In this document: in pieces, positions 18,990 to 28,254 of the stretch
How the letters are laid out: each line of letters begins with the position of its first letter
How positions within the stretch are numbered: position 1 is the first letter of the stretch
Assembly (NCBI GenBank): GCA_003003925.1
Contig: PVWP01000004.1
Coordinates: 124,001 to 188,000 of the forward strand
Direction: 5' to 3'
Origin: Aphanothece cf. minutissima CCALA 015
Lineage (GTDB): Bacteria > Cyanobacteriota > Cyanobacteriia > PCC-6307 > Cyanobiaceae
DNA length: 64,000 nt
Program-made: the position numbers and the translations under genes
Notes under the pieces: model-generated
The model's input: only the letters and a program-made list of their open reading frames with translations
Databases searched by the model: none
What the model was told of the DNA's origin: nothing

Positions 18990-20015
18990 GTGTTTGTGCA
19001 TCGTCCTGAGGACTGGGGCTTGCCGGTGCTGGCCGCCCTGCTGATCCTGGCCCTGGGGATGGGGGTGGTGCTGCTGTGGCCCGCTCCTGCCCCGGCGGCG
19101 GACCCCTGCCCGCCGTCGATGGCCCCGATCCCCGGCGGCCGCTACCGCATCGGCGCGGCGGGCCGCCTGCCGGAGGAGGCGCCGTCGGAGGCGCCGGTGC
19201 GGCTGCAGCCCTTCTGCATCGGCCGCACCGAGGTGACCAACCGCGCGTTTGCCGCCTTCGTGGCCGCCACGGGCTACCGGACCCAGGCGGAGCAGCCCCT
19301 GCCCCCGGAGCAGTTCCCGGAGCTCTCCGACGCCGAGCGCCGCCCGGGCTCGGTGGTGTTCCGGCCGCCCTCCCCCGGCGAGCCCCTGGCGGAGCTCAGC
19401 TGGTGGCATTGGGTGCCGGGGGCCGACTGGCGCCACCCCGAGGGCCCCGGCAGCTCCATCGACGACCGGCTCGACCATCCGGTGGTGCAGGTGTCGCTCG
19501 CGGATGCGGAGGCCTACGCGGCCTGGGCCGGCGCCGCCCTCCCCAGCGAGGCCCAGTGGGAGTACGCCGCCCGGGGCGGGCTGCGGGATCGGGCCTTCAG
19601 CTGGGGCAACACCTGGCGGCCCGGCCTGGCCAACACCTGGCAGGGGGAGTTCCCCGTCAGCAACTCCGCCGAGGATGGCTTCAGCGGCACCGCTCCGGTG
19701 GGCCGCTTTCCCCCCAACGGCTACGGACTCCAGGACATGACCGGCAATGTCTGGGAGTGGACGGCGGACTGGTACCGGCCCGGCCACGAGCGCCTCGCCG
19801 GCCAGGACGACCCGGTGCTGGCCGACCCGGCCGCCAGCAGCGATCCGCGGGAGCCCGGGGTGGCCAAGCACGTCATCAAGGGGGGCTCCTTCCTGTGCGC
19901 CCCCAACTACTGCAGCCGCTACCGGCCGGCGGCGCGGGAGGCCGAAAGCCCCGACACCGGCACCTCCCACATCGGTTTCCGACTCGTTTTCCCCGCCCTG
20001 ACGACCCATGGCTGA
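18990..20015 (+). CDS. Formylglycine-generating enzyme (sulfatase-modifying factor)
   Basis: This enzyme oxidises the active-site cysteine of type I sulfatases to formylglycine. After an N-terminal membrane or signal segment (about residues 10-36), the FGE fold follows: IPGGRYRIG, FCIGRTEVTNRAFAAFV, LPSEAQWEYAARGG, GLQDMTGNVWEWTADWY. The redox cysteine pair is present at about 303 and 308 (GGSFLCAPNYCSRYRPAAR), matching active FGEs rather than inactive paralogues. The start is GTG. The downstream sulfatase ATG overlaps the end of this gene by eight bases, linking enzyme and client. Confidence 0.92.
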   Translation: MFVHRPEDWGLPVLAALLILALGMGVVLLWPAPAPAADPCPPSMAPIPGGRYRIGAAGRLPEEAPSEAPVRLQPFCIGRTEVTNRAFAAFVAATGYRTQAEQPLPPEQFPELSDAERRPGSVVFRPPSPGEPLAELSWWHWVPGADWRHPEGPGSSIDDRLDHPVVQVSLADAEAYAAWAGAALPSEAQWEYAARGGLRDRAFSWGNTWRPGLANTWQGEFPVSNSAEDGFSGTAPVGRFPPNGYGLQDMTGNVWEWTADWYRPGHERLAGQDDPVLADPAASSDPREPGVAKHVIKGGSFLCAPNYCSRYRPAAREAESPDTGTSHIGFRLVFPALTTHG

Positions 20016-22572
20016 GCGTCCCCTGACCCGCCTGAGCGCCGTGCTCGGCCGCCTGCTGCGGCGCCTGGTGCCGGCGTGCCTGGCCCTGGCCCTGGTGGGC
20101 TGGTCGTTCAGGGCCGTGCCGGCCCTGGCCCAGCGGATCACCGGCACGCCCGGAGCCCCGAATGCCACCACCACGATCTCCGGCACCCAGCTGCCCGCCC
20201 CGGCGCCCCCCTTCGGCGGGTTGATCAAGGACGGGGCGCTGCAGTCGAAGCCCTGGTGGGCGCCCCGGATCACGCCGCCCCAGAGCGCCCCGAACGTGCT
20301 GCTGATCCTCACCGACGACGCCGGATTCGGGGTGCCCAGCACCTTCGGCGGGGTGATTCCCACCCCGGCGATGGAGCGCGTCGCCAAGGCGGGCCTGCGG
20401 TACAACCGCATGTTCTCCACGGCCCTGTGCTCACCCACCCGCGCCGCCCTGATCACCGGCCGCAACCACCACTCCGCCGGCTTCGGCGTGATCTCGGAGC
20501 AGTCGACGGGCTTCCCCGGCTACAACAGCATCATTGAGCGGGACAAGGCCACGATCGGCCGCCTTCTCAAAGACAACGGCTATTCCACCGCCTGGTTCGG
20601 CAAGGACCACAACGTGCCGGCGTTCCAGGCCAGCCAGAGCGGCCCGTTTGACCAATGGCCCACGGGGATGGGCTTCGAATACTTCTACGGCTTCGTGGGT
20701 GGGGACGCCAACCAGTGGCAGCCCAACCTGTTCCGCAACACCACCCAGATCTATCCCTTCGAAGGCAAGGAGCCAGGCAGGTGGAACCTGGTCACGGAGA
20801 TGGCCGATGACGCCATCGACTACATGGCGCGGATGCACCAGATCAACCCCAGCAAGCCGCTGTTCATCAAGTACGCCCCCGGGGCCACCCATGCTCCCCA
20901 CCACCCCACCAAGGAGTGGGTGGATCGGATCCATGCCATGCATCTGTTTGATGACGGCTACGAGAAGCTGAGAGAGCGCATCTTCGCCAACCAGAAGAAA
21001 CTCGGTGTGATCCCCAAGGACGCCAAGCTCGACCCCTGGCCCGCCGATGTGATCACGCCCTGGGACCAATTGAGCCCAGAGGCCCAGAAGCTGTTCATCC
21101 GCCAGGTGGAGGTGTTCGCCGCCTACGCCGCCTATAGCGACTATGAAATTGGCCGGGTGATCCAGCAGTTCGATGACCTCGGCAAGCTCGACAACACGCT
21201 GATCATCTACATCAACGGCGACAACGGCACCAGCGCCGAAGGCGGGCCCCTGGGCACCCCCAACGAGGTGGCTTTCTTCAACGGCCTCAACAAGCTGCCC
21301 GTCGAGGTGCAGATGAAGTTCTACGACGTGTGGGGCACCGATCTCACTTACAACCACATGTCGGCGGGTTGGAGCTGGGCCTTCGACACCCCGTTCAGCT
21401 GGTTCAAGCAGAACGCCTCGCGTCTCGGTGGCGTGAACCAGAACATGGTGGTGTCGTGGCCGGCGCGTATCAAGGACAGGGGTGGCCTGCGCGAGCAGTT
21501 CGTGCATGTGATCGACGTGGTGCCCACGATCCTGGAGGCGGCGGGCTTACGGGCACCCGAGGTGGTGGATGGGATCCCCCAGAAGCCAATTGAGGGCACC
21601 AGCTTTGTGTATACCTTCGACAGCAAGAACGCTAAAGCGCCCTCGCGCCACAAGACCCAGTACTTCGAGATGATGGGTCAGTGGGCGCTCTACAACGAGG
21701 GCTGGCTGCTGAGCACCAAGGTGAACCGGGCCCCCTGGGACGCCTTCGGCCCGGCCAACCCCGATCCGCTCAACAACCAGACCCTGGAGCTCTACAACCT
21801 CAACAACGACTTCAGCCAGACCACCGACCTGGCAACCCAGAACCCCGGCAAGCTGAAGGAGATGAAGGCGGCCTTCATCGCCGAGGCCAACAAATACCAG
21901 GTGTTCCCGCTCGATGCCTCGGTGGCGGCCCGGATCGTGGCCCCCCGGCCCAACATCACCGCCGGCCGCACCGAGTTCGTCTACACCCATCCGATGGTGG
22001 GCCTGCCTCAGGGGGATTCGCCCCTGCTGCTCAACACCTCCTACAGCGTCAGCGCCGACATCGAGGTGCCGGCCGGCGGTGCCGAGGGCATGCTGCTCAC
22101 CTCCGGCGGCCGCTTCGGCGGCTACGGCTTCTACCTGAAGAACAGCAAGCCCGTGTGGGTCTGGAACATGGTGGATCTGGAGCGCCTCAAGTGGGAGGGC
22201 AACGAGGCCCTTGCCCCCGGCAAACACAAGGTGGCGTTCGATTTCGTCTACGACGGCAAGGGGGCCGGCACCCTGGCCTTCAACGACTTCAGCGGCGTTG
22301 GCCGCCCTGGCACCGGCACCCTCAAGGTGGACGGCAAGGCGGTGGCCACCAAAACCATGGCCAAGACCCTGCCGATGATCCTGCAGTGGGACGAGAGCTT
22401 CGACGTGGGCTCCGACACCCTCACCGGCGTCAACGACGCCGACTACCAGCCGCCGTTCCGCTTCACCGGCAACCTCGACAAGCTCACGATCAAGCTGGAT
22501 CGGCCCAAGCTGTCGCCGGAGGAGATCAGGAGCCTGGAGGCGGCCATGCGCACGAAGGCGGCCAGTGAGTGA
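20008..22572 (+). CDS. Arylsulfatase-type sulfatase, exported
   Basis: An 854-residue type I sulfatase. It has a signal peptide of about 42 residues ending AVPALAQ. Metal-binding aspartates lie in LLILTDDAGFG. The modification site C141 is in LCSPTRAALITGR, the Cys-x-Pro-x-Arg motif recognised by the enzyme encoded just upstream. Further sulfatase motifs include WFGKDHN and GDNGTSAEGG. The C-terminal about 200 residues look like a beta-rich accessory domain. It should release sulfate from an organic ester in the periplasm or outside; the substrate is unknown. Cotranslation with its FGE makes the function convincing. Confidence 0.93.
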   Translation: MAERPLTRLSAVLGRLLRRLVPACLALALVGWSFRAVPALAQRITGTPGAPNATTTISGTQLPAPAPPFGGLIKDGALQSKPWWAPRITPPQSAPNVLLILTDDAGFGVPSTFGGVIPTPAMERVAKAGLRYNRMFSTALCSPTRAALITGRNHHSAGFGVISEQSTGFPGYNSIIERDKATIGRLLKDNGYSTAWFGKDHNVPAFQASQSGPFDQWPTGMGFEYFYGFVGGDANQWQPNLFRNTTQIYPFEGKEPGRWNLVTEMADDAIDYMARMHQINPSKPLFIKYAPGATHAPHHPTKEWVDRIHAMHLFDDGYEKLRERIFANQKKLGVIPKDAKLDPWPADVITPWDQLSPEAQKLFIRQVEVFAAYAAYSDYEIGRVIQQFDDLGKLDNTLIIYINGDNGTSAEGGPLGTPNEVAFFNGLNKLPVEVQMKFYDVWGTDLTYNHMSAGWSWAFDTPFSWFKQNASRLGGVNQNMVVSWPARIKDRGGLREQFVHVIDVVPTILEAAGLRAPEVVDGIPQKPIEGTSFVYTFDSKNAKAPSRHKTQYFEMMGQWALYNEGWLLSTKVNRAPWDAFGPANPDPLNNQTLELYNLNNDFSQTTDLATQNPGKLKEMKAAFIAEANKYQVFPLDASVAARIVAPRPNITAGRTEFVYTHPMVGLPQGDSPLLLNTSYSVSADIEVPAGGAEGMLLTSGGRFGGYGFYLKNSKPVWVWNMVDLERLKWEGNEALAPGKHKVAFDFVYDGKGAGTLAFNDFSGVGRPGTGTLKVDGKAVATKTMAKTLPMILQWDESFDVGSDTLTGVNDADYQPPFRFTGNLDKLTIKLDRPKLSPEEIRSLEAAMRTKAASE

Positions 22573-22599
22573 GCAGGGGGCCCACAGCCCGGATGCATT

Positions 22600-23052
22600 T
22601 CAGGGCGCGGGGGTCTTTGAGATACACAGCCGCCGCCATTCCCCCAGGGCCTCGCCGGCGGCGTAGAACTTGCGCAGGCCCATTGCGGCGTCGTAGCGCT
22701 GCTTCTGCGGCGAGCCGGCCCAGGTGGCGGCGGGGCAGCTCTGGGGAGCGGCTCCAGCCTTGGGAGGCTGTTCGGCCGCATCCACCCCCAGTCGCAGCCG
22801 GAACAGGCCTTCCTGGCCGTACTGCTGGCGGAAAGCCTCGCGATCGATCGGCGCCAGGGAGCTGGTGTTGGGTTCCACGATGCCGTCGGCTTTCCCGACA
22901 GCCGGGGAGAGCAACGCCAGGACCACCCCCATCCCTGTGGCAATCCGCAGGGCGTGCCCGGTGAGTCGCGCAGCGATGGCCACCCGGAAGGGATCGTGGG
23001 GGAATGGACCGGACGTTGCCTCCATGGGGCCAAGGGCCAAGGGTCCGGTCAT
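22600..23052 (-). CDS. Small secreted protein of unknown function
   Basis: About 150 residues if started at ATG 23052; another ATG at 23025 gives 141. A hydrophobic signal segment (ALRIATGMGVVLALLSPAVG) ends near the first third. The mature part contains GLFRLRLGVDAAEQPPKAG, CPAATWAGSPQKQRYDAA and GLRKFYAAGEALGEWRRLC, with two cysteines. It is convergent with the sulfatase. Not recognised; similar short signal-peptide proteins are common in cyanobacteria. Confidence 0.5.
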   Translation of the reverse strand: MTGPLALGPMEATSGPFPHDPFRVAIAARLTGHALRIATGMGVVLALLSPAVGKADGIVEPNTSSLAPIDREAFRQQYGQEGLFRLRLGVDAAEQPPKAGAAPQSCPAATWAGSPQKQRYDAAMGLRKFYAAGEALGEWRRLCISKTPAP

Positions 23053-23174
23053 CCTGTTCGCCGCACCATCGGAAAACGTTCCCGACCAGCCAGATGGCTC
23101 ACAGCACCTGGGTGGATCCTCTTCTCCCCGCCAAGGCGTCGAGGTTGAAGCGCCCTTGCCAAGCGTCCCGACGG

Positions 23175-24752
23175 TCAGTCGTTGCCGACCCCTGCCCACG
23201 GGGACACTGCGACCAACCGGGAGTGCACCGCCAGGGGGAACACCAGCAGCGCCCAGGCCGCCAGCAGGCCCAGCTCGGCGGCCAGCCCCAGCGGCCAGGC
23301 AGTGATGGCCACCAGGCCCCCGAGGTAAAGGAACCACCACAGCCCCTGGCGGAAATGGAGCGGGCCGTGGGGCGGCTCCTCGCCCTGGCGTGCGCCAGCG
23401 GCCCGGCCCCTGAGGGCGAGCAGCACGAAGCCGATGGCCGGCAGCAGCACGATCAGCACAGCGCCGCGCAGGGCGGTGGTGCCGCACCAGCTGATCGCCC
23501 AGGTGGCCAGCACGAAGGCCAGGGGGCACCACAGGCCGGCCCAGGGCAGGCGGTAGGGCCGGGTCCTGTCCGGCAACTGCCGGCGCAGGGCGGCCAGGCT
23601 CACCGGACCCATGGCCAGGGCAATCACCAGGGTGGCGGTGAGCAGACTCACCACGTTCTGCCAGCCGGGCCCGATCAGCAGCAGGCCGATGCCCAGGACC
23701 AGGCTGATCACCAGGGCCACCGACGGGACCGCCTGGCGATTGATCCGGCCGAGCACGTTGGGCAGCAGCCCGCAGCGCCCCATCATCCAGCCCACCCGGG
23801 AGGCGGCCCCCATGTAGGCCATGGCGGTGGCCGTGGGTGACACCACCGCATCCAGGAGCAGCAGCCGGCCGACCCAGCCCAGGCCCAGCCCCAGGGCCAG
23901 GGCCACCAGCGGCCCGCCGTGGGCGCTGAGGCGGAGCGCGGCCCAGCCGCCGCCGAGCTGCCCGGGGGGGACGGCCACGAGAAAGGCCAGCTGCAGCAGC
24001 AGGTAGATCAGCAGCGAGAGACCCAGGCCCAGGGCCATGGCGACGGGCACGGTGCGCTGCGGCTGGCGGGCCTCCCCGGCCAGGTCCATGGCGGTGCGAA
24101 AGCCCAGCAGCGAAAACAGAATGCCGCCGCTGCTGATGGCCCGCACCATGCCCTCCAAGGTGGTCCCCACCGGTTGAGCCAGGGGCACAAGGTTGCCCCA
24201 GTGGCCAGCCGTCAACATCAGGGTGATCGAGACGACCAGGGGCACCACCAGCTTCCAGCTGGTGAGACCGTCGATCCAGCGGGCCAGCCAGCCCACGCCG
24301 GCCAGGTTGACCCAGGCCAGCAGCACCAGCAGCAGGCTGGCGAGGGCCAGGCCGGCGCCGCTGAGCACCTGGCCGGCGCCCTGGTCGGCGGTGAGCCAGG
24401 GAGCACTGCTGGCCAGGTACTGCATCACCGCCATCACCTCAATGCTGGGCAGGGCCAGGTAGGAGACCCAGGCGCACCAGCCGCCGATGAAACCGGCGGT
24501 GCGGCCGTGGCTGAGCAGGGGGATCTGGGCCAGGGCGCCGGAGCTGCTCAGCAGGGAACCCAGCTCGGCAAACACCAGGGCCAGGGCGAAGGCCAGCAGC
24601 CCGCCCAGCAGCCAGGCGCCGAGGGCGGCCGGACCGGCGAAACGCGCGGCATAGAAGGGGGCGAACAGCCAGCCCGAACCGATGGTGCTGGTGACCACCG
24701 CCAGGGTCAGCGAGCGGAGGCCGAGCTGGCGGGAGAGGCCGGTGTCGCTCAT
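23175..24752 (-). CDS. APC-superfamily amino acid permease
   Basis: A 525-residue integral membrane protein with about 12-14 hydrophobic helices. The start LRSLTLAVVTSTIGSGWLFAP is the glycine-rich first helix typical of amino acid-polyamine-organocation carriers. The pattern SSGGILFSLLGFRTAMDLAGEA matches the conserved helix 6-loop region with its Glu. The substrate cannot be told. It is the last chromosomal gene before the tRNA-Ala remnant that marks the left end of the integrated element. Confidence 0.82.
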   Translation of the reverse strand: MSDTGLSRQLGLRSLTLAVVTSTIGSGWLFAPFYAARFAGPAALGAWLLGGLLAFALALVFAELGSLLSSSGALAQIPLLSHGRTAGFIGGWCAWVSYLALPSIEVMAVMQYLASSAPWLTADQGAGQVLSGAGLALASLLLVLLAWVNLAGVGWLARWIDGLTSWKLVVPLVVSITLMLTAGHWGNLVPLAQPVGTTLEGMVRAISSGGILFSLLGFRTAMDLAGEARQPQRTVPVAMALGLGLSLLIYLLLQLAFLVAVPPGQLGGGWAALRLSAHGGPLVALALGLGLGWVGRLLLLDAVVSPTATAMAYMGAASRVGWMMGRCGLLPNVLGRINRQAVPSVALVISLVLGIGLLLIGPGWQNVVSLLTATLVIALAMGPVSLAALRRQLPDRTRPYRLPWAGLWCPLAFVLATWAISWCGTTALRGAVLIVLLPAIGFVLLALRGRAAGARQGEEPPHGPLHFRQGLWWFLYLGGLVAITAWPLGLAAELGLLAAWALLVFPLAVHSRLVAVSPWAGVGND

Positions 24753-24865
24753 CAGGGCGCTGGCGCCACAGGATCAGGCCCATCCTGCAGGTGGCTGGGC
24801 CCACACGCTTGCTCGTAGCCATCGTGGGAACGACGCCAATGACCGTCTATAAGCACGATCAACAC

Positions 24866-24916
24866 GAAATGGAGCCAAGCGGACTCGAACCGCTGACCCC
24901 CTGCATGCCATGCAGG
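24866..24916 (-). repeat. attL: displaced 3' half of tRNA-Ala(GGC)
   Basis: Identical over 51 bp to 46873-46923. It contains the anticodon arm, variable loop, T arm and 3' acceptor strand of tRNA-Ala but no 5' half, so it cannot form a tRNA. It is the original chromosomal 3' end pushed 22 kb away by the insertion. Confidence 0.95.
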
Positions 24917-25030
24917 GAGAGCCGGGATCCGGGATGTTTGGCCTGACTGGCAAAAACAAGCTGCTGCAGTGGGTCTCAAGGGGTTGCCCGTGGATCTGCT
25001 GGGACATGGCACGTCATGAAGGGGCAATTC

Positions 25031-25058
25031 TGCGCCCATTTCTGCGCCCACTGCGCCA
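25031..25058. repeat. Repeated TGCGCCC motifs, possible integrase arm sites (left)
   Basis: TGCGCCC begins at 25031 and 25043 (12-bp spacing), with TGCGCCA at 25052. A matching pair with the same spacing occurs near the right end (46786 and 46798, with another at 46726). Placement about 115 bp inside attL fits arm-type sites of tyrosine integrases. The role is inferred. Confidence 0.45.
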
Positions 25059-25105
25059 TGCTGGTGGCGGGCCTCCTACCCCCTGCATGGGGCTGTTCGC
25101 CGCCG

Positions 25106-26356
25106 ATGCCTGCCACGAGGAAACCTGCCTGGATCAGTGCCCTCAGGCACCTGCTCAAGACGGAGCACGGCTACGGATGGTCGATCCGTGAGCATCGGGG
25201 CAAGGTTCAGCTCACCCGGCGATTCGAGGACGGATCACGCTCCTCGGTGAGCCTTGATCTCCCCTGGGATGCCTCCTGCCAAAGCGGTGTGGTGCAAGCC
25301 ATCGGGGAGATCCGCCAGCGGATGGAGGCCCAGGGGCTCAGCCTGGGGGAAGCCCATGCCCTGGTCTACTCCGCTCCTACCGCTGTCGCCGGCCGGCTCG
25401 ATTGGGATGTCGTCGTGAAGAAGTTCATGGATTCCCGCGAAGGGCTACGGGCCACGACCCTGCGCGATTTGCGCACGAGGATGAAGCGCACTCTGCAGGT
25501 GCTTCAGGCCGCGCCCAGGCCGAGGGATGGTCGATCGCTGATGCGGGCCTACGCGGCGGCGCATTTCGGTGCCTGCCCCGTGGGTGGTGTGGGCAGAAAG
25601 CGTCAGATGCTTGATGTCGCCGCTCTTCTGCGGTTTGCCGTCACCCGTGCCGGGGCCCCCGATCGCTGGCTGCCTCCCCTGGCAGATGAGATCGAGGCCT
25701 TGATCGGCCATGCCGATCGGCACCACGAGGACTCGATGCCCATCAAGCCCGAGCAACTGGCGGCCCTGCTTGATGCCCTCAAGGAGGCCGGGAAGGAGGA
25801 GCTTCACTTGGCAGTGGCCTTGGTGGGCCTGTTCGGGCTTCGGCCAGCAGAGCTCGGTGTGTTGCGGGTCGAGGAAGGCCGGCTGTACGTCGGCAGCGTG
25901 AAGCGGAATGCCCGGACGCTGAAGGTCTCGAAGCCGGACCGGCGCGTGCTCCCCCTTGATCTGCTGGGGCGTGAAGGAGAAGGAGCGAGGGCTTCGGCGC
26001 TGTTGGAGTCAGGATTGGTGAAGCTGCCGACGGCGATCCGTTCGCAGGCTTCGGCAGGTTCCTACAAAGGCGTGGGCGACGCCTTTCGCCAGCTCCTGGA
26101 TCGTTTTCCCTTCTGGAGATCGATGGCGAAGGCCACCCCCGGCCTTACGCCCTACAGCCTGCGCCACGGGTATGCCTGGCGTGGGCACAAGGCCTATGTG
26201 CGTCCAATTCCTGTGAGAGACCTCGCTGCCCTGATGGGTCACAACCCGGCCACCCATCACCGGCATTACGGCAAGTGGACGGATGAGGCGGGGCTGGAGG
26301 AGGCGGTGGCGAGGGCTACTGGGAAGTCGGAGTCCAGCGCTGTTGTGTCATGGTGA
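25106..26356 (+). CDS. Tyrosine recombinase (integrase) of the element
   Basis: A 416-residue site-specific recombinase. An N-terminal arm/core-binding part (about 1-190) precedes the catalytic domain. Box I is LVGLFGLRPAELGVL with the first catalytic Arg. Box II reads YSLRHGYAWRGH and continues to LMGHNPATHHRHYGKW with the nucleophilic Tyr. I chose ATG 25106, where conserved-looking sequence begins. An open frame extends to an ATG at 25016, but that stretch is Cys-rich, covers the repeated TGCGCCC motifs and looks non-coding. It lies about 190 bp inside attL and presumably catalyses integration at tRNA-Ala. Confidence 0.93.
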   Translation: MPATRKPAWISALRHLLKTEHGYGWSIREHRGKVQLTRRFEDGSRSSVSLDLPWDASCQSGVVQAIGEIRQRMEAQGLSLGEAHALVYSAPTAVAGRLDWDVVVKKFMDSREGLRATTLRDLRTRMKRTLQVLQAAPRPRDGRSLMRAYAAAHFGACPVGGVGRKRQMLDVAALLRFAVTRAGAPDRWLPPLADEIEALIGHADRHHEDSMPIKPEQLAALLDALKEAGKEELHLAVALVGLFGLRPAELGVLRVEEGRLYVGSVKRNARTLKVSKPDRRVLPLDLLGREGEGARASALLESGLVKLPTAIRSQASAGSYKGVGDAFRQLLDRFPFWRSMAKATPGLTPYSLRHGYAWRGHKAYVRPIPVRDLAALMGHNPATHHRHYGKWTDEAGLEEAVARATGKSESSAVVSW

Positions 26357-26699
26357 TTTCCTCTCTCCTTTCCGAGGATGAGGATGGATAAACTGAGGCT
26401 ACCCGTAGATGCCAAGCGACACTTAGGTAGCACGCTTCTGCAGAGATCTAAGTACAGCCCTTCAAGCAAGTAGCGTCACTCACTGCAACTCTTCGGCTAT
26501 CAAAAATCTCTGGCTCCGTATAGGTCTGGAGAGCTTGAGGCGATGCCAGAATAATCGGGTTCTTGCTCCGCTCACCGACATGAAGAGTGGGCATCGGCAC
26601 CATCTAAAATTCTCCTAATCGAGATCCAAACTTGACAGCGGAAAAAGAGAAAATCAATCATGTGCCCGCGGGGCAACTGGCGTTTGCTGAAGGGGTGAG
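26357..26699. other. 343-bp gap between the integrase and the next gene
   Basis: AT-richer than the flanking chromosome. I see no convincing reading frame, tRNA or strong hairpin. It holds the 3' ends of the integrase gene and of the convergent unknown gene at 26700. Confidence 0.5.
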
Positions 26700-27407
26700 T
26701 CACTTCTCCATTCGTGCAAGCCAACACAAGAACGTCTCGATTTGGTAAGGCGGCAGGTCGTGCAGGGGTGTTGGCAGGGCACTTAACGGTACTGATCTGC
26801 TGATGTTGGCATCAGCAACCCCAAGTAGCCGTGCGCCTTCTTTAGCTCCCTGATGCAGGTAAACCTCTGTTGGGAATAAATTTAGGGCAGCTCCAACCCA
26901 TAGGGCAACATCAAAAGCCAATAGAGGTCCGCAACCTCTGACATGATTACAAATCTCTGAGATCCTAGCGAAGAGCCCTTCAAAAGAATCGGCGATCGAA
27001 AGCTCATCCTTAATTTCGAGCAGCTTTTCTTGGAGAGCCGATAAGGATCCAAACTGCGCTTCATTTCCCTCAAGATGTCGGAAGTGGGAGTGTAGGCCCG
27101 TTCCATATGGAATTATTCCTCGAGTTGCTCGCTTTATCGCGGTTTCAATGTCCAATTTACGGTAGTAGCTGATCTCGTATTGCTCATTGTAAAAATCTTC
27201 GCAGCGCATGAACTGCCTAATACGAGCCCTCAGAAACTTGGTCTGCACTTTGGAAGAGATGTGTGCTGGAATGGAATGTGGCTCAGTCGTTGTGAACCTT
27301 GACTGGAGTTTAGCACAGGCGACTTTGTCCTGCTTGAGCCCTAGTTTTTCCAGCCAGAATAAGCCGCAATGTATGTGCTTACGAGTATCCAAAGCAGTCA
27401 TTGACAC
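26700..27407 (-). CDS. Unknown cargo protein of the element
   Basis: A 235-residue soluble protein not recognised. Visible features: a basic middle (KFLRARIRQFMRCEDFYNEQY), an acidic helical part (LLEIKDELSIADSFEGLFARI), and a glycine-proline segment GCGPLLAFDVALWVGAALNL followed by PTEVYLHQGAKEGARLLG. The C-terminus has the pattern LHDLPPYQIETFLC. AAGGAG precedes a GTG start (27407) by about ten bases; an ATG lies two codons inside. Codon use is AT-richer than the chromosome. It is divergent from the DUF499 operon, so a role in the defence cargo is possible but unproven. Confidence 0.6.
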   Translation of the reverse strand: MSMTALDTRKHIHCGLFWLEKLGLKQDKVACAKLQSRFTTTEPHSIPAHISSKVQTKFLRARIRQFMRCEDFYNEQYEISYYRKLDIETAIKRATRGIIPYGTGLHSHFRHLEGNEAQFGSLSALQEKLLEIKDELSIADSFEGLFARISEICNHVRGCGPLLAFDVALWVGAALNLFPTEVYLHQGAKEGARLLGVADANISRSVPLSALPTPLHDLPPYQIETFLCWLARMEK

Positions 27408-28254
27408 TACTTAGAACTCCTTCTAACCCAGACCCAGAGTGTCGTGAGACTACTGTTCCCGATGTGCTAAGGGACCAAGCAAGTAGACCTGGGCTGGGAT
27501 TTTTCTAGCCTTTGTTCCGCCTTGTAGGAGCCTAGCTGGGGGGATGAGCCCTTGGCCTCTGGGCGGTAAGGTACGATCACCATAATCCTGACCTGATTCC
27601 ATCTCCGGACATAGTCCGACGACTTCGGTTGGATGGCAATCTTCTGCGGCTTCGCATGCTGTGGGCGCCCACGCCTTGCACAGTATCTCAGTAGAACTAA
27701 GCGCCTAGATGATCAGGTACTCCGCCAGGCCGCACTGCAGCGAGTCGCTTTTCAGATCGGAGGCGCTCCGCTGCTAGAACTAGATCAGATTGAAGTCAAA
27801 GCCGGTACCAACAGCTTGAAAGTCCTTGGACCCTTTCGGCGTCTCTCTGCAAGGCGCCCGGTGGGATTGGAGCGTATTCACTGTCCATGCTTTACGGGCT
27901 GACAGAGGCGCCGTCTTTATCCAGCAGCCACTTCTTGCGCAGTTCGTAGTCTGGAATAACCCGCCCCATGTGTTGCCAAAAGAGCAGGACAAGGTTCGTC
28001 TCGATCCGGTTCCCAAGCCCATGGAGCAAGGGACGTGGATGGGCTCACCGTCGTAGGCGATACATCCGAATTGACCCTCAAGACATTCCCGGATGAGACT
28101 CAAGCGGGACATCGCTTGGCGGCCGCAATTTCCTCATCTCAAGGCGAGAGTGCTCCGAAATTCGCCAGTTGAGCCATTAAAGAGGCACGATGGGCAGGTG
28201 CTTGCGGGGACATCGCTCGACCCCTCTGGCATTTCTGGTGAACGAACTGACTCC
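27408..28254. other. 847-bp gap with possible decayed coding sequence
   Basis: No intact gene is convincing here. On the plus strand, protein-like stretches occur in different frames: RLDDQVLRQAALQRVAFQIG (about 27700-27760), QPLLAQFVVWNNPPHVLPKEQ (about 27920-27985), and DGLTVVGDTSELTLKTFPDE then GHRLAAAISSSQGES up to a stop near 28170. They may be remains of a gene broken by frameshifts upstream of the DUF499 operon. The promoter of that operon must also lie here. Confidence 0.3.

Noticed and set aside
18756..20465. Long minus-strand frame opposite the FGE gene
   Set aside because: Arg/Gly/Pro-rich antisense shadow of the clear FGE and sulfatase genes.
24866..24916. A second tRNA-Ala gene
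   Set aside because: Only nucleotides 27 to 73 are present; without the 5' half no cloverleaf forms.
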